Assembly (NCBI RefSeq): GCF_041222825.1
Contig: NZ_CP139482.1
Coordinates: forward strand, 2,890,001-2,954,000
Direction of reading: 5' to 3'
Origin: Candidatus Thalassolituus haligoni
Lineage (GTDB): Bacteria; Pseudomonadota; Gammaproteobacteria; Pseudomonadales; Oceanobacteraceae
DNA: 64,000 bases
This document shows, piece by piece, positions 26,524-34,862 of this stretch. The notes below the pieces were generated by a model. It saw only the letters and a program-made list of their open reading frames with translations, was not told the DNA's origin and made no database searches. A program made the translations under genes and the position numbers. The stretch's first letter is position 1; each line of letters begins with the position of its first letter.

Positions 26524-27345
26524 TCACACTCCAACCTGTTGCTGCACCAGCCGATCAACAAAAAATTCCAGATGACCCCGTGGTGTCGTTGGTAATGGCC
26601 AGGCATCCACTTTTTTCGCCAGCGCCCGGAAGGCAATCGCCGCACGGGAACGGGGATAGGTTTCAATCACCGCTTTCTGACGCTGCACCGCCCGTTTGAC
26701 GGCGTCGTCCTGGGGAACCGCGCCGACATACTGCAAAGCCACGTCGAGGAAGCGATCCGTCACCTTGGTGAGTTTGGCAAATAGCGCATGGCCGTCTTGT
26801 GGGGTACGAACCATATTGGCGACGATACGAAAGCGGAACATGCCGTAATCCCGACTTAACAACTTGATCTGGGCGTAGGCGTCGGTAATCGAGGTGGGTT
26901 CGTCGGTCACTACCAGCAATACTTCCTGAGCCGCACACACAAAACTGAGCACGGTATCGGAGATGCCCGCTGCGGTATCAACGATCAAGACGTCGATATC
27001 GTCGCCCAGCTCACTGAAGGCCTGTATCAACCCGGCATGCTCCCTATTGTTCAGCTGCGACAGTTTCTGGGTACCAGAGGCCGCCGGTACAATACGAATA
27101 CCGCCAGGGCCACGAACCATGATGTCGCGCAGGTCACACTCCCCTGCCAGTACATTTTCAATGGTGCGGGCGGAACTGATACCCAACAGAATATCGATAT
27201 TGGCCAATCCAAGGTCAGCGTCCAATACCACAACACGACGCCCCAGCTCAGCCAGTCCGATCGCCAGGTTGACGGAGACGTTACTTTTACCCACGCCTCC
27301 CTTGCCACCGCTGACTGCAATGACTTGAACAGGATGATTTGCCAT
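26524..27345 (-). CDS. fleN: MinD-like ATPase controlling flagellar number, FleN (FlhG)
   Basis: A 273-residue P-loop ATPase with deviant Walker A SGGKGGVGKSNVSVNLAIGL, switch region LDADLGLANIDILLG and Walker B LIVDTAAGISDTV. FleN/FlhG limits polar flagella to one by opposing FlhF and FleQ. The C-terminus (LEFFVDRLVQQQVGV) would be the membrane/partner-binding helix. It begins one base after the flhF stop and is followed by fliA after three bases. Confidence 0.95.
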   Translation of the reverse strand: MANHPVQVIAVSGGKGGVGKSNVSVNLAIGLAELGRRVVVLDADLGLANIDILLGISSARTIENVLAGECDLRDIMVRGPGGIRIVPAASGTQKLSQLNNREHAGLIQAFSELGDDIDVLIVDTAAGISDTVLSFVCAAQEVLLVVTDEPTSITDAYAQIKLLSRDYGMFRFRIVANMVRTPQDGHALFAKLTKVTDRFLDVALQYVGAVPQDDAVKRAVQRQKAVIETYPRSRAAIAFRALAKKVDAWPLPTTPRGHLEFFVDRLVQQQVGV

Positions 27346-27346
27346 A

Positions 27347-28711
27347 TTAATGAACTCCTTGTTGGGAACCGGTCTGGCGACAATTGGCCAGACTCATGGC
27401 CTCTGCGGCCTGCCAGCGGGTACGCGCCATACGCGCCATTTGCTCCGCTAGCCTGACTAACTTGCCTGCATCCGGATAATGCAGGTCATCGGGAATCTTC
27501 GGGCCATCCGCAATCATCACTAATGGCAACCGGGTCAGGGCTGCCACACTCATGGCAGGCCCAAGACTGAAACACTCGTCCAGTTTGGTAAAAATACAGC
27601 CCGCCAGTCCGGCCGGTTTGAAGTGTTCATAATTTTCCTGCAAGCAACGTCCCTGACTGGTCAACGGCAAGGTCAGCAAGCAGCGCATGCGCGGACCACT
27701 GCCCTTGCAGGTACAGGCCTGCTTCAACATCGATAACTGTCCCTGAAACGATGGATCCTGACTCGCCAGGCCAGCGGTATCGACCAGCACCAGGCGCTTC
27801 TTTTTCTTACCCGTCAGTGTTTCCAGCGTCGCCGCCAAGTCTTCGCCTGGGGCCACGGTGTGTAATTCCACGCCTAAAATCCGGGCCACTGAACGCAACT
27901 GGTCATGCGCGGCAACGCGATAGCTGTCGATACTCACCAGCGCGACGGCATCAGCACCGTGTTGGATAACAAAGCGGGCGGCCAGTTTGCCAATGGTGGT
28001 GGTTTTTCCGGCACCGGTCGGACCCACAAGGGCAAAGACGCCACCTTTGTCGAGACTGCCCTGTTTGGCGACCGGCAAATCGACCGCCATCTGCCGCAAC
28101 ACTTGCTTCCAGGCCAGCCCCATGTCGTTCTGTTCTGTGACCTGCGAGACGATCCGATCCGACCAGGATGGTTCCAGCCCGACATCCTGGCAACGCTGCC
28201 ACAGCTGGCTTTGCTTCCAAGTGATCGGACGACCAGTATCCCAGGCGCTGCCACCGTGGCTGACCATCCAGTTTTTTAATTCACTCAGTTCACCACTCAT
28301 GCGTTCCATCATCTGGTGATACTGGCTGTCATTACTGCTGGCAGACGGCCGTGACGATTGCTCCCTGCCGTCTTCCAACACCGGTGTTGATGACGGTCGT
28401 GTTGACGGCTGTGCTCCTGCTCTGTCCGGCATGCTTACGGGGGTAAATTCAGGTAATGGCTCTCCAGCAGCGCGGGCACGCTGACGTTCACGGCTCATAT
28501 CCTTGGCGCGCTCCAGTTCCCGCTGCAGTTCGAGCTGACGTTCAACCTCGACCGGATTCTGTTGCTCACTCTGGTAATCCAGCGCGGCGACCACTTCAAA
28601 CCCCTCGGCGACTTTCTTGCTCGACAGAATGACGGCATCAGCCCCCAGATCCTGGGACACCAGCCGTAACGCCTGCTGCATATTGGTTCCCATGAAGCGT
28701 TTTACTTTCAT
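27347..28711 (-). CDS. flhF: SRP-type GTPase for polar flagellar placement, FlhF
   Basis: About 454 residues. The N-terminal part MKVKRFMGTNMQQALRLVSQDLGADAVILSSKK is the FlhF signature; a charged B-domain follows, then the SRP-like NG GTPase domain with GPTGAGKTTTIGKLAARF, LVDTAGLASQDP and FTKLDE. FlhF marks the pole for flagellum assembly. The ATG at 28711 is used; an in-frame GTG two codons earlier is also possible. It lies 81 bases downstream of flhA. Confidence 0.95.
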   Translation of the reverse strand: MKVKRFMGTNMQQALRLVSQDLGADAVILSSKKVAEGFEVVAALDYQSEQQNPVEVERQLELQRELERAKDMSRERQRARAAGEPLPEFTPVSMPDRAGAQPSTRPSSTPVLEDGREQSSRPSASSNDSQYHQMMERMSGELSELKNWMVSHGGSAWDTGRPITWKQSQLWQRCQDVGLEPSWSDRIVSQVTEQNDMGLAWKQVLRQMAVDLPVAKQGSLDKGGVFALVGPTGAGKTTTIGKLAARFVIQHGADAVALVSIDSYRVAAHDQLRSVARILGVELHTVAPGEDLAATLETLTGKKKKRLVLVDTAGLASQDPSFQGQLSMLKQACTCKGSGPRMRCLLTLPLTSQGRCLQENYEHFKPAGLAGCIFTKLDECFSLGPAMSVAALTRLPLVMIADGPKIPDDLHYPDAGKLVRLAEQMARMARTRWQAAEAMSLANCRQTGSQQGVH

Positions 28712-28792
28712 AGCCACATCTCGCTCTGAATCATCAGGGATTTCCCCAATGCGGTTATCCAGTGACCAACCCTTGCCACCCGGTGTTTTTTA

Positions 28793-31006
28793 TCAACGTT
28801 TACTGCCGACAGCAGCCGCAATATTGATACTCTTGTTGTCCGGTATTTCCTGGTACGCCAGCACATGAAGCTGCTCCAGGGTGTTACGAACAAACTGCGC
28901 CATCGCTGCCCGTATCTGACTGGTCACCAGCAATACCGCCGGGTGGCCCGCCATTTCCTGTGCCTGCACGGCTTCCGCTAACGAGCGTTGCAAGGTGTCG
29001 GCCATTGCCGGTTCAAGAATCAAACCGGCTTGCCCACCCGTTTGCTGCGCCTGCTGTAATGACTGTTGATAGGACTTGAGCAATAACTGTTCCAGTCCTG
29101 GATCCAGGGTGACAACCGGCAGCTCATCCCCGTGGCCATAGATGTTCTGGACGATCAGGCGCCGCAGACCCATACGGGCCGATGCCACCAGAGCGGCAGG
29201 ATCTTGACTATTGGCGGGGCTATTCGCCAAAGATTCGGCGATTGAGCGCAGATCCCGAATCGGCACCTGCTCTTTCAACAGACTTTGCAGTACGGTCAGT
29301 AACTGGCTGATCGAGACTTTATTCGGTACCAGCTCTTCAGCCAGCTTGGGGGAGGAAGTCGCTAGCATGTCCAGCAGCTTCTGTACGTCTTCGTGTCCCA
29401 ATAATTCGTGGGCGTGACGATAGAGTTTCTGATTCAGATGGGTCGCGACAACGGTACTGGCATCCACCACGGTGTAACCGAGTGTCTGGGCGCGGTCTTT
29501 CTGGCTGGATTCAATCCAGAACGCATCCATCCCGAATGCCGGGTCACGTGCCGCGATGCCGTCAATCTTGCCAAAAACTTCACCGGGATTAATCGCCATT
29601 TCCCGTTCCGGGTAAATTTCGGCTTCAGCCAGCGTAACCCCCATCAGGGTGATGCGGTATTGGTTGGGTAACAGATCGAGATTGTCGCGAATATGAACCG
29701 AAGGCATCAGGAAACCCAGATCTTGCGATAGCTTGCGCCGCACCCCCTTGATCCGGTTCAACAGCTGGCCACCCTGATGTTTGTCGACCAACGGAATCAA
29801 ACGATAGCCCACTTCCAGACCGACGCGATCCACCGGTTCCACGTCGTCCCAGCCCAGCTCCTTGACCTCCAGCTGCTTGATCGCTTGTTCGGCTTTTTCT
29901 TTCGGTGCTTCCAGCGCCCCGCCACTGCCCCGCACCGGCAATTTTTCCTGGGCTTTGGGCTTGCCGCCCAGCCGTTTCACCACCGCATCCCCCAACTGGC
30001 CGCCCTCTTTCTTGTAACGAATGGCATAAGCCAGACCGCCCGCCACCAGCGCGGAACTGAGGAAGATGGTATGCGGCATACCGGGCACAACCCCCATCAG
30101 GAACATCAATCCGGCAGCAACCCCCAGTGCTTGGGGGGCGGCAAACATCTGGCCAAACACCTGCGCACCCATGCCTTCATCACCGCCATTACGCGTCACC
30201 ATAATGGCAGTCGCGGTCGACAGCAGCAGCGACGGAATCTGGGCAACCAGACCGTCACCAATAGCCAGCAAGGTATACACCTCCACGGCATCGGCAAAAT
30301 TGAGGTTGTGCTGGCCCATGCCGATAGCAAAACCACCAACAACGTTAATGATCAGAATCAGAATACCGGCGACGGCGTCGCCTTTGACAAATTTGCTGGC
30401 ACCGTCCATCGAGCCATAAAAATCGGCTTCCGCCGCGACCTCGTTACGCCGACTGCGGGCCTGGTCGGCATCAATCAAACCGGCATTAAGATCCGCATCG
30501 ATGGCCATTTGCTTGCCCGGCATGGCATCCAGAGTGAAGCGAGCACTCACTTCGGACACCCGTCCGGCACCCTTGGTGACCACCACAAAGTTGATGATCA
30601 TGAGGATCATAAAGACCACCAGACCAACGGCGTAGTTACCGCCAATCAATACCTCGCCGAAGGCTTCGATCACCTTGCCAGCAGAGTCTCCCCCTTCATG
30701 GCCATTCATCAACACCACGCGAGTGGAGGCAACGTTTAACGCCAGCCGCAACAAGGTTGCCACCAGCAGGATGGTCGGGAAAATAGTGAAATCGAGTGGC
30801 CGCAGGGCATACACACTCACCAGCAACACAACAATCGACAGAGCAATGTTGAAGGTAAAAAACGTATCCAACAGCAAGGGCGGCAGCGGCAGCGTCATCA
30901 TCCCCAACAGGATCACCACCATTAATGGCACACTGAGGTTACCCTGGGACAGCAGCGACATACCTTGCTTGACGTGAGAAAACACTTGAGATGTGGCCAA
31001 TGCCAT
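28793..31006 (-). CDS. flhA: Flagellar type III export gate protein FlhA
   Basis: A 737-residue protein with about eight membrane helices in the first ~330 residues (for example LSVPLMVVILLGMMTLPLPP and VLLVSVYALRPLDFTIFPTI), the conserved charged FHIPEP-type loop (RVSEVSARFTLDAMPGKQMAIDADLNAGLI), and a C-terminal cytoplasmic domain. It forms the export gate ring of the flagellar secretion apparatus. ATG 31006 is chosen because AGGTAGGG precedes it by two bases and similarity begins at MALATSQVFSHV. The frame stays open upstream through a heptanucleotide repeat; this is not coding. A sigma-54-type promoter lies at 31047-31061. flhB is not adjacent. Confidence 0.95.
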   Translation of the reverse strand: MALATSQVFSHVKQGMSLLSQGNLSVPLMVVILLGMMTLPLPPLLLDTFFTFNIALSIVVLLVSVYALRPLDFTIFPTILLVATLLRLALNVASTRVVLMNGHEGGDSAGKVIEAFGEVLIGGNYAVGLVVFMILMIINFVVVTKGAGRVSEVSARFTLDAMPGKQMAIDADLNAGLIDADQARSRRNEVAAEADFYGSMDGASKFVKGDAVAGILILIINVVGGFAIGMGQHNLNFADAVEVYTLLAIGDGLVAQIPSLLLSTATAIMVTRNGGDEGMGAQVFGQMFAAPQALGVAAGLMFLMGVVPGMPHTIFLSSALVAGGLAYAIRYKKEGGQLGDAVVKRLGGKPKAQEKLPVRGSGGALEAPKEKAEQAIKQLEVKELGWDDVEPVDRVGLEVGYRLIPLVDKHQGGQLLNRIKGVRRKLSQDLGFLMPSVHIRDNLDLLPNQYRITLMGVTLAEAEIYPEREMAINPGEVFGKIDGIAARDPAFGMDAFWIESSQKDRAQTLGYTVVDASTVVATHLNQKLYRHAHELLGHEDVQKLLDMLATSSPKLAEELVPNKVSISQLLTVLQSLLKEQVPIRDLRSIAESLANSPANSQDPAALVASARMGLRRLIVQNIYGHGDELPVVTLDPGLEQLLLKSYQQSLQQAQQTGGQAGLILEPAMADTLQRSLAEAVQAQEMAGHPAVLLVTSQIRAAMAQFVRNTLEQLHVLAYQEIPDNKSINIAAAVGSKR

Positions 31007-31046
31007 AACCCTACCTGTCAAAAAACCGTTATCAGACAGGGGGATC

Positions 31047-31061
31047 GCAATAAATGGGCCA
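31047..31061 (-). promoter_or_regulatory. Sigma-54-type promoter of flhA
   Basis: Minus-strand TGGCCCATTTATTGC has GG and GC separated by ten bases, the -24/-12 spacing, and matches TGGC-N7/8-TTGC. Start of transcription is expected near 31035, about 30 bases before the flhA ATG. Sigma-54 promoters driven by FleQ-type activators are usual for flhA in polarly flagellated bacteria. The heptanucleotide repeat begins eight bases upstream of the -24 element. Confidence 0.6.
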
Positions 31062-31069
31062 GAAGCAAG

Positions 31070-31153
31070 AAATCGGAAATCGGAAATCGGAAATCGGAAA
31101 TCGGAAATCGGAAATCGGAAATCGGAAATCGGAAATCGGGAATCGGGAATCGG
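31070..31153. repeat. Heptanucleotide tandem repeat, 12 copies (AAATCGG)
   Basis: Ten perfect AAATCGG units (31070-31139) are followed by two GAATCGG units (31140-31153), 84 bases in all. It lies between hom and flhA, directly upstream of the flhA sigma-54-type promoter. Homogeneity of the inner copies suggests recent slippage. All units are seven bases, so a copy change shifts upstream elements by two-thirds of a helical turn relative to the promoter. Confidence 0.98.
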
Positions 31154-31157
31154 GACA

Positions 31158-31179
31158 AGGCGGCCGATAACGGCCGCCT
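31158..31179 (-). terminator. GC-rich hairpin after hom
   Basis: AGGCGGCCG-TTAT-CGGCCGCCT (minus strand) is a perfect nine-base-pair stem nine bases after the hom stop. It is followed by TTGTCCC rather than a T-run, so termination would be weak or factor-dependent. It separates hom from the flhA control region. Confidence 0.5.
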
Positions 31180-31187
31180 GACCAGCA

Positions 31188-32486
31188 TCAGTCCAGGTGT
31201 TCAACCCGAATACGGGTCACATCGCCAACCGTGCTGTCCAGCGCCTGAATAGCGGCAATGGCACCGTTCATGGTTTTTTCCACGATACGATGCGTCAGCA
31301 AAATGATCTGTGCCAGCTCTTCACCTTCTTTTGGCTCTTTCTGGATGATGGCTTCAATATTGATGCCGCGCTCACTCAGAATCGTCGCGACTGACGCCAG
31401 CACACCGGTTTTGTCCTGTACCTGGATCCGCAGGTAGTAGGAAGTTTCAACCTCCTCAATCGGCAAGACCTGCTCGTTTTCAATCTCGTTATAAGCCAGG
31501 TGATTGACACGGGCAGCCGCATCCGCTTCCAACGTGCGGGCCAGATCAATAATATCCGCTACGACGGCAGACGCGGTTGGGCCAGCACCGGCACCGGCAC
31601 CGACGTACAGTGTATCGCCGACGGCATTGCCGTTGACCATCACGGCGTTTAATACGCCATCAACCTTGGCAATTGGCCGGGCTTCCGGAATCAGGGTCGG
31701 ATGCACACGTAAATCGATGCCTTTTTCTGTCTGGCGGCTGACACCCAGATGTTTGATGCGATACCCCAGTTCTTCGGCATACTCGACGTCATCCTGAGTA
31801 ATTTTGCTGATGCCTTCGGTATAGCAGCGCGCAAATTGCAGCGGAATACCGTAGGCAATCGACGCCAGAATCGTCAGTTTGTGGGCAGCATCGATACCCT
31901 CAACATCAAACGTCGGATCGGCTTCAGCGTAACCCAGCTGCTGGGCTTCTTGCAGTACGTCGTTAAAATCTCGGCCCTTGTCGCGCATCTCGGTCAGGAT
32001 AAAGTTACCCGTACCGTTGATAATACCGGCCAGCCAGTTGATACGGTTGGCAGCCAGTCCTTCCCGCAGCGCCTTGATGATAGGAATACCACCGGCCACA
32101 CCGGCTTCGTACATGACCGATACGCCTTTCGCTTCCGCCAAGGCAAAAATCTCTTCACCGTGTTCCGCAATCAGCGCCTTGTTAGCCGTCACTACGTGCT
32201 TGCCGTGCTCAATGGCCGTCATCACCAGCTCACGTGCCACCTCGTAGCCACCAATCAGTTCCACCACCACATCGATATCGGGGTTTTTAGCCACTTCAAA
32301 AATATCGCTGGTCATAGGAATATTGCGGGTGTCGCAATCCGGATTGGGACGACGCGTTCCGATTTGCGCCACAATAATCTCGCGACCTGCCCGGCGTGCA
32401 ATATTTTTCGCATTGGTGGTCAGTACATTAAACGTACCACCACCGACTGTACCTAAACCGCAGATACCTACTTTTACCGGCTTCAA
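31188..32486 (-). CDS. hom: Homoserine dehydrogenase
   Basis: A 432-residue NAD(P)-dependent enzyme reducing aspartate semialdehyde to homoserine for threonine and methionine synthesis. Residues ~5-30 hold the Rossmann motif VGICGLGTVGGGTFNVL; the catalytic domain has YEAGVAGGIPIIKALREGL, GIINGTGNFILT and YAEADPTFDVEGIDAAHKL; a C-terminal ACT domain (SYYLRIQVQDKTGVLASVATIL) gives threonine feedback. In Pseudomonas thrC follows hom; here the next gene is flhA. It lies 189 bases downstream of alaC. Confidence 0.95.
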   Translation of the reverse strand: MKPVKVGICGLGTVGGGTFNVLTTNAKNIARRAGREIIVAQIGTRRPNPDCDTRNIPMTSDIFEVAKNPDIDVVVELIGGYEVARELVMTAIEHGKHVVTANKALIAEHGEEIFALAEAKGVSVMYEAGVAGGIPIIKALREGLAANRINWLAGIINGTGNFILTEMRDKGRDFNDVLQEAQQLGYAEADPTFDVEGIDAAHKLTILASIAYGIPLQFARCYTEGISKITQDDVEYAEELGYRIKHLGVSRQTEKGIDLRVHPTLIPEARPIAKVDGVLNAVMVNGNAVGDTLYVGAGAGAGPTASAVVADIIDLARTLEADAAARVNHLAYNEIENEQVLPIEEVETSYYLRIQVQDKTGVLASVATILSERGINIEAIIQKEPKEGEELAQIILLTHRIVEKTMNGAIAAIQALDSTVGDVTRIRVEHLD

Positions 32487-32675
32487 GGTCTTCTCCTCTC
32501 TTCTGGATTAAATCGAACGTTGCAGCGCTGTGCGTCGTTCTTACGTTGTTTGATGCTGACTGCAATAACGGCTTCACATTAACGGCTTTTACCGTCATGC
32601 CGCCACAGTCGCCGTCATGCGTACTTGCACGCCTGAGTATGCAGTGCTGCCCAGTGCGCTGTTCCGTTGCCCGGC

Positions 32676-33872
32676 TCAGTCACCCTGATAGTGACCATCC
32701 TTGCGCAGCATATTCTTGATGCCACGTAATGCCTGACGCGTGCGTTGATCGTTTTCAATCAGCGCCAGTCGTACATGATCATCGCCGTACTCACCAAAAC
32801 CGATGCCGGGAGATACCGCGACCCTGGCTTCCAGCAATAACTTTTTACTGAACTCCAGCGACCCCATAGAACGATACGGTTCAGGAATGCGTGCCCAGAC
32901 AAACATGGTGGCCTTCGGAATCTCGACCTGCCAGCCCATGTCATTCAGACCCTTGCACAACACATCGCGACGATGCTTGTACATCTCGCAGATCTCCCCG
33001 ACCACCGACTGATCGCCTTCCAGTGCCGCAATCGCCGCCACCTGAATGGGGGTGAATGTACCATAATCGAGGTAGGACTTGATCCTGCCAAGCGCATGAA
33101 TCAGGTCTTTATTACCGCAGCAAAAACCCACTCGCCAGCCCGGCATGTTGTAGCTTTTTGACAACGAGAAAAACTCCACCGCCACTTCTCTGGCGCCTTC
33201 TACCTGCAGAATGGACGGCGGCTGATAACCATCAAACGCAATGTCGGCATAAGCCAGATCCTGTACTACCCAGATTTCATGCTCACGAGCCATATCTACC
33301 ACTCGTTCGAAAAAATCCAGTTCGACACACTGACCGGTTGGATTACCGGGAAAATTAAGCACCAGCATTTTTGGCTTCGGCCAACTGGTTTTGATCGCTT
33401 TTTCCAGCTCGGCAAAAAAATCCACATCCGGCGTCAGTGGCACATGGCGAATATCGGCACCGGCCAACACAAAACCGTAAGGATGAATCGGATACGCCGG
33501 ATTCGGCACCAGCACCGCATCGCCAGGGCCCAGCGTCGCCAGCGCCAAATGCGCCAAACCTTCCTTCGACCCAATGGTGGTAATCACTTCCGTATCCGGA
33601 TTCAGATCGACGTCGTAACGCTTTTTATACCAGTTCGCCATCGCCCTGCGCAGGCGCGGAATCCCTTTTGATTGGCTGTAACGATGTGTGCCTTCTTTCT
33701 GCACTGTCTCGATCAGCTTGTCGACAATGTGTTGCGGTGTGTCTTGATCGGGATTCCCCATCGACAGATCCACAACATCTTCGCCACGGGCTCGCGCCGC
33801 CATTTTCAACTCACCGATCACGTTGAAAACATAGGGGGGCAAACGCTCAATGCGCGGAAAATGCTTGTTCAT
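32676..33872 (-). CDS. alaC: Alanine-synthesising aminotransferase AlaC
   Basis: A 398-residue class I PLP aminotransferase close to AlaC (YfdZ), which makes alanine from pyruvate and glutamate. It starts [20 protein letters not shown], has [14 protein letters not shown] near the N-terminus, [17 protein letters not shown] and the PLP lysine in [25 protein letters not shown] lies seven bases upstream of ATG 33872; an ATG six codons earlier is also in frame. Upstream of hom on the same strand, an arrangement found in other gammaproteobacteria. Confidence 0.92.
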   Translation of the reverse strand: MNKHFPRIERLPPYVFNVIGELKMAARARGEDVVDLSMGNPDQDTPQHIVDKLIETVQKEGTHRYSQSKGIPRLRRAMANWYKKRYDVDLNPDTEVITTIGSKEGLAHLALATLGPGDAVLVPNPAYPIHPYGFVLAGADIRHVPLTPDVDFFAELEKAIKTSWPKPKMLVLNFPGNPTGQCVELDFFERVVDMAREHEIWVVQDLAYADIAFDGYQPPSILQVEGAREVAVEFFSLSKSYNMPGWRVGFCCGNKDLIHALGRIKSYLDYGTFTPIQVAAIAALEGDQSVVGEICEMYKHRRDVLCKGLNDMGWQVEIPKATMFVWARIPEPYRSMGSLEFSKKLLLEARVAVSPGIGFGEYGDDHVRLALIENDQRTRQALRGIKNMLRKDGHYQGD

Positions 33873-34234
33873 GGAGGACTCTTTCGTCAATGGCTGAAAA
33901 GCCCAACAGGCTACTGGATGGCGGCAGTTTGATCAATGAAATCACTGGCTCCTGCGTGATAGCCAAACCAGCATGGTTAACTGCCGACCTGTCAAAAAAC
34001 AAATCACGAATCAGCTTAGTACGCCAGCAATTGACGCTAAACCCGACGACACTTTGTCCATGTCGAAACCCGTTGGGGTGAGATATGCCGACAATCCCAA
34101 ACCCGCCAAAATTCAATAGCAACTCGTTTCTGAACCAGAAAATCACCTGACGTGACATCATCGAGCCAATATGCACATGATGCGTCAGTTTCGATACGTG
34201 AAATTTCTGAACAAAAAAGCCCGGAAACGGTTGA

Positions 34235-34510
34235 ATGAAAAGCTGTTCAAAATCCAGCCCTATCCCAAGCTGGAAGCCGAAAAAAGCCAGAAATAAGTGT
34301 CTGAAACATGCGTCGATGAATCTAAAAAGATCCGGCGCGCCACAGCTGGGTGGCGCTGAGTACCTACGACAGGGATTCAGTAAAGAATATGTGAACCTAC
34401 TTATGGGGCACACAAGCCAACGGATGACGGATGACTACATCGGCCAGCATATCAACTGGACAGAGTGCCGTGCAGATTTGGTGCTTGAAACCACTGTATT
34501 TCAGAAATAA
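34235..34510 (+). pseudogene. Tyrosine recombinase (phage-type integrase) C-terminal fragment
   Basis: The end of this 91-codon frame resembles the last box of tyrosine recombinases: GFSKEYVNLLMGHTSQRMTDDYIGQH contains the G-H-T motif and, after M-T-x-x, the tyrosine expected as nucleophile. The catalytic domain before it (first arginine, lysine) is missing, and the first ~50 residues look random. So only a C-terminal piece survives, ending about 145 bases from the 3' end of tRNA-Val, a usual integration target. A full integrase of this kind would need roughly 300 residues more. Confidence 0.6.
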
Positions 34511-34577
34511 AAATGATGTGAAAAATATTTAAAAACAACAAGTTACGGTATTCAGGCAAGTACTGTATTTCAGAAAT
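34493..34577. repeat. 16-bp direct repeat flanking the integrase fragment end
   Basis: ACTGTATTTCAGAAAT occurs at 34493-34508 and again at 34562-34577, 69 bases apart. The first copy spans the stop codon region of the integrase remnant. They may be recombinase arm sites or a small duplication. Confidence 0.85.
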
Positions 34578-34613
34578 TCATCTTAAAAACATCAGAGCAC
34601 TGTTTTGCAGGCA

Positions 34614-34637
34614 CAAAAAAGCCGCTCGTAAGCGGCT
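34614..34637 (-). terminator. Rho-independent terminator after tRNA-Val
   Basis: Minus-strand AGCCGCT-TACG-AGCGGCT is followed by TTTTTT, a canonical intrinsic terminator 20 bases downstream of the tRNA 3' end. Confidence 0.85.
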
Positions 34638-34656
34638 GATTTGTAAGAGAATTCTT

Positions 34657-34733
<77 letters not shown>

Positions 34734-34745
34734 AAAGAGGCGCGT

Positions 34746-34774
34746 ATATTACTTCTGGTTTTTCCACTACGCAA
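34746..34774 (-). promoter_or_regulatory. Sigma-70 promoter of tRNA-Val
   Basis: Minus-strand TTGCGT (34774-34769), 17-base spacer, TAATAT (34751-34746), then a GC-rich discriminator ACGCGCC typical of stringently controlled stable RNA promoters, just upstream of the tRNA. Confidence 0.65.
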
Positions 34775-34862
34775 CCCCTCATCGTGCTTTTTCGTAGAAG
34801 GTTGATGATTCTGATAAAACCACTGACCCTCTATCACCTGCTAGTTAGCCAGTAGATGGGCG

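Larger units (their letters stand above)
33873..34656. other. Degraded island between alaC and tRNA-Val
   Basis: A stretch of about 780 bases, richer in A/T than its flanks, without an intact gene. It holds an integrase C-terminal fragment (34235-34510), a 16-base direct repeat, and a 41-codon plus-strand frame starting with ATG near 34170 ([20 protein letters not shown]...) that overlaps the fragment in another frame. It looks like the residue of an element once inserted at the tRNA gene. Confidence 0.55.

Noticed and set aside
31070..31153. CRISPR array
   Set aside because: The repeat is 7 bp in direct tandem with no spacers.
31007..31204. An N-terminally extended FlhA translated through the heptanucleotide repeat
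   Set aside because: The extension (SDFRFPI repeats) has no ribosome binding site and overlaps the sigma-54-type promoter; FlhA similarity and an AGGTAGGG site begin at 31006.
33847..34413. 188-codon minus-strand frame covering the alaC start and the integrase remnant
   Set aside because: It is antisense to the integrase-like fragment and overlaps the alaC start; the translation resembles no known protein.
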